Notes: generated by a model from the letters alone, not told the origin. Positions 41,990-51,014 are shown, counted from the stretch's first letter. The stretch: 52,025 nucleotides of DNA from an uncultured Porphyromonadaceae bacterium (GCA_900541835.1 UQLL01000018.1:1-52025); one strand, 5' to 3'. Numbers and translations: made by a program.

Positions 41990-42021
41990 TTTGTGCCGTG
42001 TGCGGAAAAGTATTACTTTTG
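41990..42021 (+). promoter_or_regulatory. Consensus promoter of the M6 protease gene
   Basis: TTTG (41990-41993), a 20-base spacer, TACTTTTG (42014-42021), about 80 bases before the start at 42101. Confidence 0.85.
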
Positions 42022-42100
42022 TGGCACGAATCATTTCGTCTCCTCGCTCCGGCCTGGGCCGGAACGAGCACCCGGAAACACAATCTGAACAGAATAACGA

Positions 42101-44386
42101 ATGAAAAAACTATTCTTATCCTTGCCGGCAGCGCTGCTGCTGTGCGCCGCCCAGGCGCTTGCCGTGCCGGCCAACCCCGAGCCCGGCAGGCTGCTCCAAC
42201 CCGACGGCACCGTCGTCACCGCCCGTCTGCATGGCGACGAGTTCCACAACTTCCTCACCACAGCCGACGGCTACACCCTGCTCCAGGACGCCGACGGGGT
42301 GTGGCGCTACGCCGAGCTCTCTGCCGACGGCTCCCTCGTGCCTGGCGCGGTCGCCGCACGCGACGCCGCCTCCCGCACCGATGCCGACCGCGAATACCTC
42401 GCCACCATCTCCACGTGGCTCCAGCCGGGGCCGACCCCGGCCCAGAAGCAGCTCCGCACTCTCAGCTCTCAGCTCTCGGCTCCCGGCTCCCCACGCGGAC
42501 TCTACGACTACAAGAAGTTCAAGGGCCTCGTGCTGCTGGTGCAGTATAAGGACCGCTCCTTCACCGAGCCCGACTACAAGTCCATAGTCACCGACATCAT
42601 AAACAAGCACGACTACACCGGCTTCACCCCCTCCGGCTCCACGGCCAGGCAGGTATACACCGGCTCCGTGCGCGACTATTTCTTCGACAACTCCCACGGC
42701 CTGTTCAGTCCCTCGTTCGATGTCTACGGCCCCGTCACCGTCAACCGCACCCAGTACGACATGCAGCAGACGGCCAACGCCCGCTCCATCATCGACGAGG
42801 CATGCTCCAAGCTCGACTCCGAGATCGATTTCTCGCAGTATGACACCGACGGCGACGGCACCGTCGACATGTTCTACGTCATCTTCGCAGGCTTCGGCTC
42901 CAACAACACCGGCAATGACTCCCGCCTCGTGTGGCCGCACGCCTCCACCATGCCCGCCAACCGCTACGACGGCGTCAGGCTGGGCCGCTACGCCTGCTCC
43001 ACGGAGCTCTACGGCACCTGGATGTTCAGCTGCATCGACGGCATCGGCACCATCTGCCACGAGTTCAGCCACGTGCTCGGCCTCATGGACGAGTACGACA
43101 CCGACTATAGCGGCTCCGGCGGCCAGAGCGTCGATCCCGGCGCCTGGTCCGTGATGGCCGGCGGCAGCTACAACAACTACGCCCGCACCCCGGTGGGCTA
43201 CTCCATGATGCAGCGCTACCAGAGCGGCTTCGCCGTGCCCAAGGTGATCTCCGGCCCCGGCACCTGGACGCTCGGCGACATCGACGCCTCCAACGCAGGC
43301 TACCGCATCAACACCTCTCACGCCAAGGAGTACTTCCTGCTCGAGAACCGCCGCAAGACCGGCAACAAATGGAATGCCTACCTGCCCGGCGAGGGCATGC
43401 TCATCTTTCGCGTCGACTCCACCTCCACCCAGCCCTGGAGCCAGAACACAATCAACGCCGACCCCTCCCACAACTACTACGAGCTGGTGCGTGCCTGCCC
43501 CGACGGCAAGGGCCTGGCCATCAAGGACTCCGGCGGCGATCCCTTCCCCGGCACCGGCAACGTCACCGTCGTCGGTCCGTTCACAGAGCCGGGCCTGACG
43601 GGCTGGAACGACATCAACACCGTCGGCATACAGCTCGAGGAGATCGCCGAGGACGAGCAGGGCGTCATCACATTCCGCAGCACCAGCGCCCTGGGAGGCA
43701 AGGACGTCGAGGACTTCGAGGACATGACCACCAGCGGCACGTCGTCGAAGAACGTGCAGGGCAAGTATTGCCAGTGGAGTTTCACCAAGGGGGGCGTCTA
43801 CAGCCCAGGCGCCGACCTCTGCCGCGGTACCAGGGCCGCCGGCCTGCTCAAGGGGGGTACCCTGGAGACCAGTGCCGTCGACAACGTCGAGACCGTGAGC
43901 ATGCGCCTGTTCAACTCCGCCGCCCGCACCAGCAACATCCGCCTGCAGTACTACGACGAGTCCGTGGGCGGCTGGGTGATTCTCAAGGACCGCAACGGCC
44001 AGGCCGGCACCACCCTCGAGGCTTCCTCGGCCGTCACCCTGCGCTTCGACATCGCCGAGAGCATCCGTCCGGGCCTGCGCCTTCAGCTCAAGGTCGTGAC
44101 CGGTTCCGACTCCGAGCGCCTGTACATTGACGACGTGCAGATGCGCGGCGTGTACATCGGCGTCGGCGGAGTGATGGACGACGCTCCCGAGACACTGCGC
44201 GCCTACGTCGACGCCGACGGCACCCTGGCCGTCTTCACCTCCGGCCGCCGCGTCAGCGTCTACGACGTGGCCGGGCGCCTCGCCGCCTCAGGCGATGTGG
44301 CCGAGGGTTCCTCTCGTCTCCGCCTCCCCGCACGCGGCATCTACATCGTCACCGATGGTCATTCCGTCGCCAAGGTGGCATATTGA
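42101..44386 (+). CDS. Secreted M6-family metalloprotease with T9SS sorting domain
   Basis: A signal peptide (MKKLFLSLPAALLLCAAQALA) and a propeptide-like region (GDEFHNFLTTADGYTLLQDADGVWRYA) precede the zinc catalytic domain. Its motif is TICHEFSHVLGLMDEYD near residues 318-334, the M6 (immune inhibitor A-like) form HExxHxxGLxDxY, followed by GAWSVMAGG. After a beta-sandwich module the C-terminus (RVSVYDVAGRLAASGDV...ARGIYIVTDGHSVAKVAY) is a type IX sorting domain. It is likely a surface or secreted protease acting on host or dietary protein. A 7-bp tandem repeat interrupts the codons between propeptide and catalytic domain. Confidence 0.92.
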   Translation: MKKLFLSLPAALLLCAAQALAVPANPEPGRLLQPDGTVVTARLHGDEFHNFLTTADGYTLLQDADGVWRYAELSADGSLVPGAVAARDAASRTDADREYLATISTWLQPGPTPAQKQLRTLSSQLSAPGSPRGLYDYKKFKGLVLLVQYKDRSFTEPDYKSIVTDIINKHDYTGFTPSGSTARQVYTGSVRDYFFDNSHGLFSPSFDVYGPVTVNRTQYDMQQTANARSIIDEACSKLDSEIDFSQYDTDGDGTVDMFYVIFAGFGSNNTGNDSRLVWPHASTMPANRYDGVRLGRYACSTELYGTWMFSCIDGIGTICHEFSHVLGLMDEYDTDYSGSGGQSVDPGAWSVMAGGSYNNYARTPVGYSMMQRYQSGFAVPKVISGPGTWTLGDIDASNAGYRINTSHAKEYFLLENRRKTGNKWNAYLPGEGMLIFRVDSTSTQPWSQNTINADPSHNYYELVRACPDGKGLAIKDSGGDPFPGTGNVTVVGPFTEPGLTGWNDINTVGIQLEEIAEDEQGVITFRSTSALGGKDVEDFEDMTTSGTSSKNVQGKYCQWSFTKGGVYSPGADLCRGTRAAGLLKGGTLETSAVDNVETVSMRLFNSAARTSNIRLQYYDESVGGWVILKDRNGQAGTTLEASSAVTLRFDIAESIRPGLRLQLKVVTGSDSERLYIDDVQMRGVYIGVGGVMDDAPETLRAYVDADGTLAVFTSGRRVSVYDVAGRLAASGDVAEGSSRLRLPARGIYIVTDGHSVAKVAY
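42461..42488 (+). repeat. 7-bp tandem repeat inside the M6 protease gene
   Basis: Four consecutive units: CTCAGCT, CTCAGCT, CTCGGCT, CCCGGCT. The unit length is not a multiple of three, so gain or loss of one copy shifts the reading frame before the catalytic domain. It encodes the low-complexity LSSQLSAPGS linker. Confidence 0.8.
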
Positions 44387-44414
44387 GAGCGTGTCAGAAA
44401 GGCACCTTCCGTAG

Positions 44415-44442
44415 TGTAGGGACGCACCAAGGTGCGTCCGCC
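44415..44442 (+). repeat. REP-like palindromic repeat, copy 9
   Basis: TGTAGGGACGCACCAAGG then TGCGTCCGCC, close to consensus, in the gap between the convergent M6 and DUF6377 genes. Confidence 0.8.
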
Positions 44443-44456
44443 AGGACTGGGACGTC

Positions 44457-44562
44457 GGACCGCGGAGCGGTCCAATAATCACACAGCGCCGGGTTTAGCG
44501 AGCCGTAAGGCCGCGAAACCCGGCACTATTACGAAGTAGGGAGGACAACCACGTTGTGGTTG
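44457..44562. repeat. Cluster of three palindromes
   Basis: Within 106 bases: GGACCGC-gga-GCGGTCC (44457-44473), GCCGGGTTT (44488-44496) / AAACCCGGC (44516-44524) with further pairing inside, and CAACCAC-gtt-GTGGTTG (44546-44562). All are perfect inverted repeats. They lie between convergent genes directly after REP-like copy 9 and look like a second composite extragenic repeat. They could also act as a two-way terminator. Confidence 0.75.
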
Positions 44563-44591
44563 ATTTGCGGCGGCGGGGTGCGGTCCGTCGG

Positions 44592-46202
44592 CTACTCCTC
44601 ATATCCGATATGGCGAACCTGGCGCTCGAAGTCGTCGCGCGACAGGGCCTTGTTGCGCATCTTGTTGCGGTAGGCGTATACCGTGTTAGGGCTGTATTGC
44701 AGGATTGAGGCGATGCGCGAGCTCTCCTCCACACCCAGGCGGATCAGCGCCAGGATGCGGAGCTCCGGCGGCAGGCCCCCGTTCTTGTTCAGGTGCACTT
44801 GCTCGTCGGTGCGCAACAGAGTATTGATTTCCTCGATGAAATGGGGATAAAGCTGCAGGAATGCAGTATCGATGGCGGAATGGAAATCCTCGTTTTCGCC
44901 GGAGATCTTTCCCGCCTTGAGAGTCTTGAGCAGGTCGTCGGTCTGGCCCAGGGCGAGCTTGCGCGTCACCATCTTCTGCCAAGACTGCAGCTTCGAGGAG
45001 TACGACGAACAGAGGCCCACGAAGTTGCCGATGTAGAACTCCTGCAGGCGGGAGTTCTCCTTTAGCTTTCGCTGCGCCTCGTGGGCGCGGCGGATCTGTC
45101 GCAGCAGCACCGCCGTCAGCGCCGCAGCCAGCAGGAACAGGAACGTGGCCAGGCAGAGGAACACCACCAGCCGGTCGCGGCTCTGCGTCAGCGATTTGCG
45201 GTATGCGTCGTCGATGGTCGGCATCATGCCCGAGATCACCGCCGAGCGTGTGCGGGCGTTGCCCGACTTCGCCTCGCTCAGGGAGAAGTTGATATAAGTG
45301 AAGGCCTGGTCGAGGCGGTCGTTCTGGTACAGCCACTCGGCGAGCTTGGGCAGGGCCCACCCTTCGGTCACGCACCCGGTGATGTCGCTGGTGGCCGCCT
45401 TGGCCAGGTAGGCGGCGTAGAGGCGCTCGTCGCCCTGGTGGCGGTAGAGCATGGCCAGCTGGTAGGCGGCCTTGCCGTGGATGTTGTCGCTGACCTGGGT
45501 GGAGGCCAGCAGGCGTTCCAGCAGCGGGCGGGCCTCCGAGTAGCGGCCGGAGCTCACCAGCCGCTCGGCGTATATGAAGCGGTAGTCGGCGCCGTCGCGG
45601 GGCAGGTGGCGCAGCAGGGAGTCGTCGATGGCCAGGTAGCGGTCCTGGTAGGGGCGCACGAAGGGCGTCTCCTCGCCGACGTAGGTGATCATCGACGAAT
45701 AGAGCTGTCGTGCGCTCAGCCACAGCTGCACCTTCTGGTCGAGCGGGAGAGGGAGGAACTTCAGCGAGTCGAGGCGCACGGATGCCTCGGCGAAGAAGCC
45801 TGCCACGCTCATGCTGCCGATCATGGCGATGTCGGCGCGGTGCACCAGGCCGGGGTCGCCGCTGCGTCGCGCCTGCTGCTCGGCGAGCACACAGTACTTC
45901 AGGGCCGAATCCGCCATGAAAGTGCGGTAGGCTTCCCCCACGCTCAGGTAGCGGGCGAAGCGCACGCGGGCGTCGGTGGCGCGCAGGGCCTGGCGCTTGA
46001 GCGAGTCGAGGTGCTGCTCCTTGGAGGCACGGTACCGCGCCGCGTCGCGCATCACCTCGTTGAGCCGGTTCAGCTCCTGGGTCGGCATCCTACCGGCCGC
46101 GCTGGCCCGGGGACACACCGCTCCCGACGCCGCAAGCAGCAGCGCCGGGGCAAGCAACATCAGGCGTCTGGCTTTTCCAACAATATTAGCAAGCCGATTC
46201 AT
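44592..46202 (-). CDS. DUF6377 TPR membrane regulator (536 aa)
   Basis: A signal sequence or first helix (LMLLAPALLLAASGAV) leads a periplasmic region of TPR-like helical repeats (residues 40-330). A transmembrane segment (LVVFLCLATFLFLLAAALTAVLL) and a coiled coil (RQIRRAHEAQRKLKENSRLQE) follow, then a cytoplasmic DUF6377 part. That part ends in a LuxR-like helix-turn-helix (ELRILALIRLGVEESSRIASILQYSPNTVYAYRNKMRNKAL). Such proteins are common one-component membrane regulators in Bacteroidetes. The regulon is unknown; the neighbouring M6 and M16 genes are candidates. The start at 46202 is chosen for the signal helix. Confidence 0.83.
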   Translation of the reverse strand: MNRLANIVGKARRLMLLAPALLLAASGAVCPRASAAGRMPTQELNRLNEVMRDAARYRASKEQHLDSLKRQALRATDARVRFARYLSVGEAYRTFMADSALKYCVLAEQQARRSGDPGLVHRADIAMIGSMSVAGFFAEASVRLDSLKFLPLPLDQKVQLWLSARQLYSSMITYVGEETPFVRPYQDRYLAIDDSLLRHLPRDGADYRFIYAERLVSSGRYSEARPLLERLLASTQVSDNIHGKAAYQLAMLYRHQGDERLYAAYLAKAATSDITGCVTEGWALPKLAEWLYQNDRLDQAFTYINFSLSEAKSGNARTRSAVISGMMPTIDDAYRKSLTQSRDRLVVFLCLATFLFLLAAALTAVLLRQIRRAHEAQRKLKENSRLQEFYIGNFVGLCSSYSSKLQSWQKMVTRKLALGQTDDLLKTLKAGKISGENEDFHSAIDTAFLQLYPHFIEEINTLLRTDEQVHLNKNGGLPPELRILALIRLGVEESSRIASILQYSPNTVYAYRNKMRNKALSRDDFERQVRHIGYEE

Positions 46203-46226
46203 GGCCGCAAATTTAAGTAAAATTGC

Positions 46227-46234
46227 TAACTTTG
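46227..46234 (+). promoter_or_regulatory. -7 element of the M16 peptidase gene
   Basis: TAACTTTG about 50 bases before the start at 46286, in the 83-base gap shared with the divergent DUF6377 gene. No consensus -33 is seen. Confidence 0.55.
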
Positions 46235-46285
46235 CAAAACCTTTCCGGCGCCGGGTGTTTCCCGGTCCGAAAAGCATATTAAGCA

Positions 46286-47515
46286 ATGCAGCAAAACAAC
46301 CAATATCATGTCTTTACGCTGCCCAACGGCCTGAAGTGCGTGCACTGGCGGGTAGAGGGGCAGGTTTCCTACTGCGGCGTGGCCGTGAACGCCGGCTCGC
46401 GCGACGAGCCCGAGGGCAAGGATGGGCTGGCGCACTTCGTAGAGCACGCCCTGTTCAAGGGCACCGAGCACCGCCGCGCCGTGCACATCTCCAACCGTAT
46501 GGAGTGCATCGGCGGCGAGCTCAACGCCTTCACCGGCAAGGAGGAGACCATCCTCTACACCAACGCCCCCACCGGCCACCTGGAGCGCAGCTTCGACCTG
46601 CTGTCGGACATCGTGGCATACTCCAACTTCCCCGGTGCCGAGCTCGACTGCGAGCGCGAGGTCGTCATCGAGGAGATCAACAGCTACCTCGACTCGCCCG
46701 CCGACCTCGTCTTCGACGACTTCGAGGACGCACTCTTCGAGGGCTCCCGCCTGGGCCACAACATCCTCGGCGACGAGCAGAGCGTCGACGGCCTCCACCG
46801 CGAGGACTGCCGCGAGTTCGTCGACACCTTCTACATACCGCGTAACATGGCCATCTACTGCGCCGACCCATCGGAGCCGGAGAAGGTGGAGGCCCTGGTG
46901 AGCAAGTACTTCTCGCCCCTGCACTTCGCCGGGCCGGTGCCACGGCGCGAGGTGCCTGTGGTCAACTCCCCGTTCGAGGACAGCGACGACCAGGACGGCC
47001 ACCAGGCCAACACCATACTCGGCACCCGCGTGTGCGGCCGCAACGACCCGCGCCGTTACGCCCTGATGCTGCTCAACAACTACCTCGGCGGCCCGAGCAT
47101 GAACTCCCGCCTCAACCAGGAGCTGCGCGAGAAGAGGGGATACGTATACTCCGCCGACTCGTCGCTGGCCCTGTTCAGCGACTGCGGCGTCATGGAGATA
47201 TACTTCGCCTGCGACCCGGACCGCACCGGGCAGTGCATCCGCCTGGCCATGCGCGAGATCGAGAAGCTTGCCGACACCACCATGTCGGCGGCCGCCTTCG
47301 AGCGCGTCAAGCAGCAGTACGCCGGGCAGCTCCAGGTCAGCACCGACCACCGCGAGAACCGGGCCATGGGCCTGGCCAAGTCGCTGCTCTACTACGGCGA
47401 GATACGCGACATCGAGTATAGCCGCGAGCGCATCATGGCACTCTCCGCCGAACAGATGCGCGCCGAGGCCGAGGCCCTGCTCTCCACCCGATTCTCTTCG
47501 CTCATCCTCAAGTAA
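46286..47515 (+). CDS. M16-family (insulinase-like) zinc peptidase
   Basis: A 409-residue single-chain M16B processing peptidase. The inverted zinc motif HFVEHALFKGT lies near residues 51-61, and the downstream ligand Glu is in EREVVIEEINSYLDSP near 120-135. The C-terminal non-catalytic M16 half includes the substrate-binding LRQELREKRGYVYS-like segment (NQELREKRGYVYSADSSLA). It has no signal peptide, so it is probably cytoplasmic. A REP-like repeat and dus follow. Confidence 0.93.
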   Translation: MQQNNQYHVFTLPNGLKCVHWRVEGQVSYCGVAVNAGSRDEPEGKDGLAHFVEHALFKGTEHRRAVHISNRMECIGGELNAFTGKEETILYTNAPTGHLERSFDLLSDIVAYSNFPGAELDCEREVVIEEINSYLDSPADLVFDDFEDALFEGSRLGHNILGDEQSVDGLHREDCREFVDTFYIPRNMAIYCADPSEPEKVEALVSKYFSPLHFAGPVPRREVPVVNSPFEDSDDQDGHQANTILGTRVCGRNDPRRYALMLLNNYLGGPSMNSRLNQELREKRGYVYSADSSLALFSDCGVMEIYFACDPDRTGQCIRLAMREIEKLADTTMSAAAFERVKQQYAGQLQVSTDHRENRAMGLAKSLLYYGEIRDIEYSRERIMALSAEQMRAEAEALLSTRFSSLILK

Positions 47516-47526
47516 GGCCGAGAAAC

Positions 47527-47553
47527 GTGGGGACGCACCCTGGTGCGTCCGCC
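47527..47553 (+). repeat. REP-like palindromic repeat, copy 10
   Basis: GTGGGGACGCACCCTGG then TGCGTCCGCC, in the 73-base gap between the M16 and dus genes. Confidence 0.78.
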
Positions 47554-47588
47554 CTCCGGGGGCATACATTATACGAATTGACAACGAA

Positions 47589-48656
47589 ATGGAAATAGCC
47601 GGAATCGACCTTGGCGCGCGGCCTGTGCTGCTGGCGCCGATGGAGGACGTCACCGACCCCTCCTTCCGCCTCATCTGCCGTGAGCAGGGGGCCGCGCTGG
47701 TGTACTCCGAGTTCGTCAGCGCCGAGGCCCTGGTGCGCAACGTCGCCTCCACCGCCCGCAAGCTCGAAGTCCACGACGCCGAGCGGCCCGTCGCCATACA
47801 GATCTACGGCCGCGAGCCGGAGGCCATGGCCGAGGCTGCGAAGATGGTGCAGGACGCCGGGCCCGACATCATCGACATCAACTTCGGCTGTCCGGTCAAG
47901 AAGGTCGCCTCCAAGGGCGCCGGCGCCGGCCTGCTCCGTGACCCCGACAAGATGCTCGCCATCACCCGTGCCGTCGTGCAGGCCGTCGACCTGCCCGTCA
48001 CCGCCAAGACGCGTCTCGGGTGGGACTGCAACAATATTATAATAGGGGAGCTGGCGCTGCGCCTCCAGGACTGCGGCATCCGGGCGTTGGCCGTGCATGG
48101 CCGCACCCGTTCGCAGATGTATACCGGCCAGGCCGACTGGTCGCCCATCGCCGCGCTGAAGGCAGACCGGCGCCTGGAGATACCCCTCATCGGCAACGGA
48201 GACGTCACATCGCCCGAGATTGCCGCCGAGCGCTTCGCCTCCACCGGCGTCGACGCCATCATGGTGGGCCGCGCCGCCTTCGGGGCCCCCTGGATCTTCC
48301 GCGACATGCGCCGGTATCTCGACACCGGCGCGTACACGCCGCTGCCACTCGGAGACCGCCTGGGCATGCTCCGCCGGCAGATCGACGAGAGCATCTCCCG
48401 CATTGACGAATACCGCGGGATCCTCCACATCCGCCGCCACCTGGCCAACACTCCCATCTTCAAGGGAATACCCAACTTCCGGCCCACCCGCATACGCCTG
48501 CTCCGCGCCGAAACCCGCGCCGAACTTCTCAAAATCATCGATGAAATCGAGCATATCCTTCAAAACAATCTGACTTATGAACCGGTACTTACAACTGCTG
48601 GCGACGCTGCTGGCAACGCTGATGTGCCTGCTGACGGCCCATGCCCAGAAGCATGA
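47589..48656 (+). CDS. dus: tRNA-dihydrouridine synthase (DusB-like)
   Basis: FMN enzyme reducing uridines in the tRNA D loop. It has LLAPMEDVTDPSFRLICREQGA at the start, then the catalytic loop DINFGCPVKKVASKGAGAGLL with its Cys near residue 100. AKTRLGW, AVHGRTRSQMYTGQADW, IGNGDVTSP and MVGRAAFGAPWIF complete the DusB set. The C-terminal ~27 residues extend beyond the usual end and are encoded in DNA that also encodes the next gene's signal peptide in another frame. Confidence 0.95.
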   Translation: MEIAGIDLGARPVLLAPMEDVTDPSFRLICREQGAALVYSEFVSAEALVRNVASTARKLEVHDAERPVAIQIYGREPEAMAEAAKMVQDAGPDIIDINFGCPVKKVASKGAGAGLLRDPDKMLAITRAVVQAVDLPVTAKTRLGWDCNNIIIGELALRLQDCGIRALAVHGRTRSQMYTGQADWSPIAALKADRRLEIPLIGNGDVTSPEIAAERFASTGVDAIMVGRAAFGAPWIFRDMRRYLDTGAYTPLPLGDRLGMLRRQIDESISRIDEYRGILHIRRHLANTPIFKGIPNFRPTRIRLLRAETRAELLKIIDEIEHILQNNLTYEPVLTTAGDAAGNADVPADGPCPEA

Positions 48657-49449
48657 ATACGAGATCAAGGTGGGCGAGTTCAACACCCTCCAGGTGGTTG
48701 ACAACGCAAACGTAGTGTGGCGCTGCCTGCCCGACTCCGCAGGCTACATCCAGTTCTACGGCGAGGAGCGCTTCGCCGACGCTTTCATCCTCACCAACAA
48801 CGGCAAAGGAACACTCAAGGTGCAGGTGTCGACCGAGGACGTCAATGACCCGGCCCTCCCCACCCTCTATGTCTACTCCAGCTTCCTGACCGAGGTCAAG
48901 AGCAACTCGGCCCTGAGCGTGAGCGCCGAGTCCGTGCCTCCCGCCGCCGACTTCAAGGTCACCCTGATCGGCAACGGACGCATTGACGCCGGCGGCCTCC
49001 GCTGCACCCGCGTCTCGGCCAAGATAGCTACCGGCAACGGCGTCGTCACCCTCGGCGGCGAGTGCCATGACGCTTCCTTCGCCATGCTCGGCACCGGCCA
49101 GATCCGCGCCGACGAGCTCGAGGCCCAGGACGTCTCCTGCTCCATCATGGGCACCGGCTCCATCTACACCTGGCCCGTGGAGAAGCTGAGCACCAAGGGG
49201 ATCGGCTCCACCACCATCTACTACCGCGGCACCCCCGGCGAGATCCGCAAGCGCGGCGGAGGCAAGCTCGTGCAGCTCGAGGGCGCGGCCGCAGGCGTAT
49301 CTCCGGGCGCACCCTCCCGCCATGGCGTCGCCACACGCCGTCCCGTCACCGAGGAAGCCGTCGAGGAGGAGATTCCAGACGAGGAAGTGATCGAGGAGGG
49401 TGTCGAGGAAGAGGAGGAGCCTGTCACCCTGCCCGTCCGCCGCAACTGA
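48577..49449 (+). CDS. Secreted DUF2807 (head-GIN) protein (290 aa)
   Basis: A signal peptide (MNRYLQLLATLLATLMCLLTAHAQ) precedes a beta-helical head-GIN/DUF2807 domain (EFNTLQVVDNANVVWRCL; SALSVSAESVPPAADFKVTLIGNGRIDA; MGTGSIYTWPVEKLSTKGIGSTTIYYRG). This family is typical of Bacteroidetes envelopes and has no known activity. A strongly acidic C-terminal tail rich in EE repeats follows. Its first 80 bases overlap dus in a different frame. Since the signal peptide begins exactly at 48577, the overlap seems genuine. Confidence 0.82.
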   Translation: MNRYLQLLATLLATLMCLLTAHAQKHEYEIKVGEFNTLQVVDNANVVWRCLPDSAGYIQFYGEERFADAFILTNNGKGTLKVQVSTEDVNDPALPTLYVYSSFLTEVKSNSALSVSAESVPPAADFKVTLIGNGRIDAGGLRCTRVSAKIATGNGVVTLGGECHDASFAMLGTGQIRADELEAQDVSCSIMGTGSIYTWPVEKLSTKGIGSTTIYYRGTPGEIRKRGGGKLVQLEGAAAGVSPGAPSRHGVATRRPVTEEAVEEEIPDEEVIEEGVEEEEEPVTLPVRRN

Positions 49450-49500
49450 CATGCCGCCAACGGCATGTGCCGCGACATTGCGTAATATGCCTGCAAAGAC

Positions 49501-50964
49501 ATGGCTGAGGAGGCGCTGAAACTCAAGACCGCCCGGACACTGAAGTGGAACAGCATCGACCGCTTCAGCTCACAGGTGCTCTACGCCGTCACCGGCGTGG
49601 TGCTCGCCAACGTGCTCCCACGCGAGGACTTCGGCCTGGTGGGCGTCATACTCATGTTCCAGGCCTTCGCCGTCCTCTTCGTCGACAGCGGCTTCGGCAC
49701 CGCCCTGCTCCAGAAGAAGGAACCCACCCAGGCCGACTACTCCACCGTCTTCTGGTTCAACATGGGCGTTTCGGCCGGCATCTACTGCCTGCTGTGGTTC
49801 TGCGCCCCCGCCATCGCCGACCTGTTCGGGAGGCGTCAGGAGCTCGTGCCCATGTCGCGGGTCATGTTCCTGACCTTCATCTTCACCGCTGTCGGCATCG
49901 TGCAGACCAACCAGCTCATAAAACGCATGGACGTGCGGCAGGTGGCCATTGCCAACCTCGTCTCGCAGATTGCGGGCGGAGGTCTGGGCATCGGCCTGGC
50001 CCTGGGCGGCTTCGGCGCCTGGGCACTGGTGTGGCAGAGCGTGACGCAGGCCGCCGTCAAGAGCGGATGGCTCTGGTGCACCGGCGGCTGGTGCCCCTCC
50101 ATGCGCTTTTCCCGCGACTCGCTGAGGGCCATGTTCCGTGTCGGACTTGGCGTCTTCACCTCCTGCCTGCTCAACGTCGGGTCGCTCAATGCCTACACAT
50201 TCGTCATCGGCGTGCTCTACCCCATGTCCACCTTGGGCGTTTACACCCAGGCCGACAAATGGAGCAAAATGGGGTACGCCTCCCTGAGCCAGATCTTCAA
50301 CACCACCTTCATCCCCCTGCTCTCACGCTTTCAGGATGATGCCGAACGCTACCGCCGCGCCGTCGGCAAGGCCAACCGCCTGTGCGCCTTCATCGCCTGC
50401 CCCTTAACTGCCGGGCTCATCGTCATGGCCGCGCCGTTGTTCCATCTGCTGTTCGGCACCAAATGGGATGCCGCCATACCACTGTTTCAGATACTCGTGG
50501 CCCGAGGCCTGCTGATAGTCCTCATCTCGCAGGCCAACACCTACCTGCTCGCCCTTGGCCGTGCCGGGCGCTTCGTGGCCGCCGAAGTCGTCAAGGATAT
50601 ACTCACTGTCGGCGCCCTCTTCGCCGCATTGCCTTTCGGTACTGTCGAGGCGCTGGTGTGGGGCCAGTTCTTCGCCGCATTGCTTACATATATATATGTG
50701 CTGTGGGCCACCTGCCGCTCCATCTCCGTGCGCATGCTCTCCTTCCTGCGCGACATGGCCCCCTACACATTCCTCTCCGCCGCAGTGGCCGTCGCCGCAT
50801 TGCTGCTGACATGGCTGCCCCTGCATCCGGCCCTGCTGCTCGCGGCCCAGGGCGCCGCCGGCCTCTCCCTCTACGTGCTTATACTGCGCCTGAGCGGCTC
50901 CGTCATCCTGCGCGAAGCCGCCGCCTACCTCCTGGGACGCTTCCGCCGCCACCACGCCGAATAA
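49501..50964 (+). CDS. Lipopolysaccharide/O-antigen flippase (MOP superfamily)
   Basis: A 487-residue polytopic membrane protein with 12-14 helices of the Wzx/WzxC-TuaB group, which flips lipid-linked oligosaccharides across the inner membrane. The start TLKWNSIDRFSSQVLYAVTGVVLANVLPREDFGLVGVILMFQAFAVLFVDSGFG is the family signature. Mid-chain GVYTQADKWSKMGYASLSQIFNTTFIPLLSR is also typical. No glycan cluster adjoins it here, but the window begins with a glycosyltransferase and a sugar nucleotidyltransferase. Substrate is unknown. Confidence 0.9.
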   Translation: MAEEALKLKTARTLKWNSIDRFSSQVLYAVTGVVLANVLPREDFGLVGVILMFQAFAVLFVDSGFGTALLQKKEPTQADYSTVFWFNMGVSAGIYCLLWFCAPAIADLFGRRQELVPMSRVMFLTFIFTAVGIVQTNQLIKRMDVRQVAIANLVSQIAGGGLGIGLALGGFGAWALVWQSVTQAAVKSGWLWCTGGWCPSMRFSRDSLRAMFRVGLGVFTSCLLNVGSLNAYTFVIGVLYPMSTLGVYTQADKWSKMGYASLSQIFNTTFIPLLSRFQDDAERYRRAVGKANRLCAFIACPLTAGLIVMAAPLFHLLFGTKWDAAIPLFQILVARGLLIVLISQANTYLLALGRAGRFVAAEVVKDILTVGALFAALPFGTVEALVWGQFFAALLTYIYVLWATCRSISVRMLSFLRDMAPYTFLSAAVAVAALLLTWLPLHPALLLAAQGAAGLSLYVLILRLSGSVILREAAAYLLGRFRRHHAE

Positions 50965-51006
50965 AAAATTTTTGCGAAAAGTTATGCGCGTATAAAAATA
51001 TTTGCG

Positions 51007-51014
51007 TAACTTTG
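51007..51014 (+). promoter_or_regulatory. -7 element for the BspA-like gene leader
   Basis: TAACTTTG at 51007-51014 without a consensus -33 at N19-21. If used, it gives a leader of nearly 500 nt before the BspA-like start at 51513. Confidence 0.55.
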
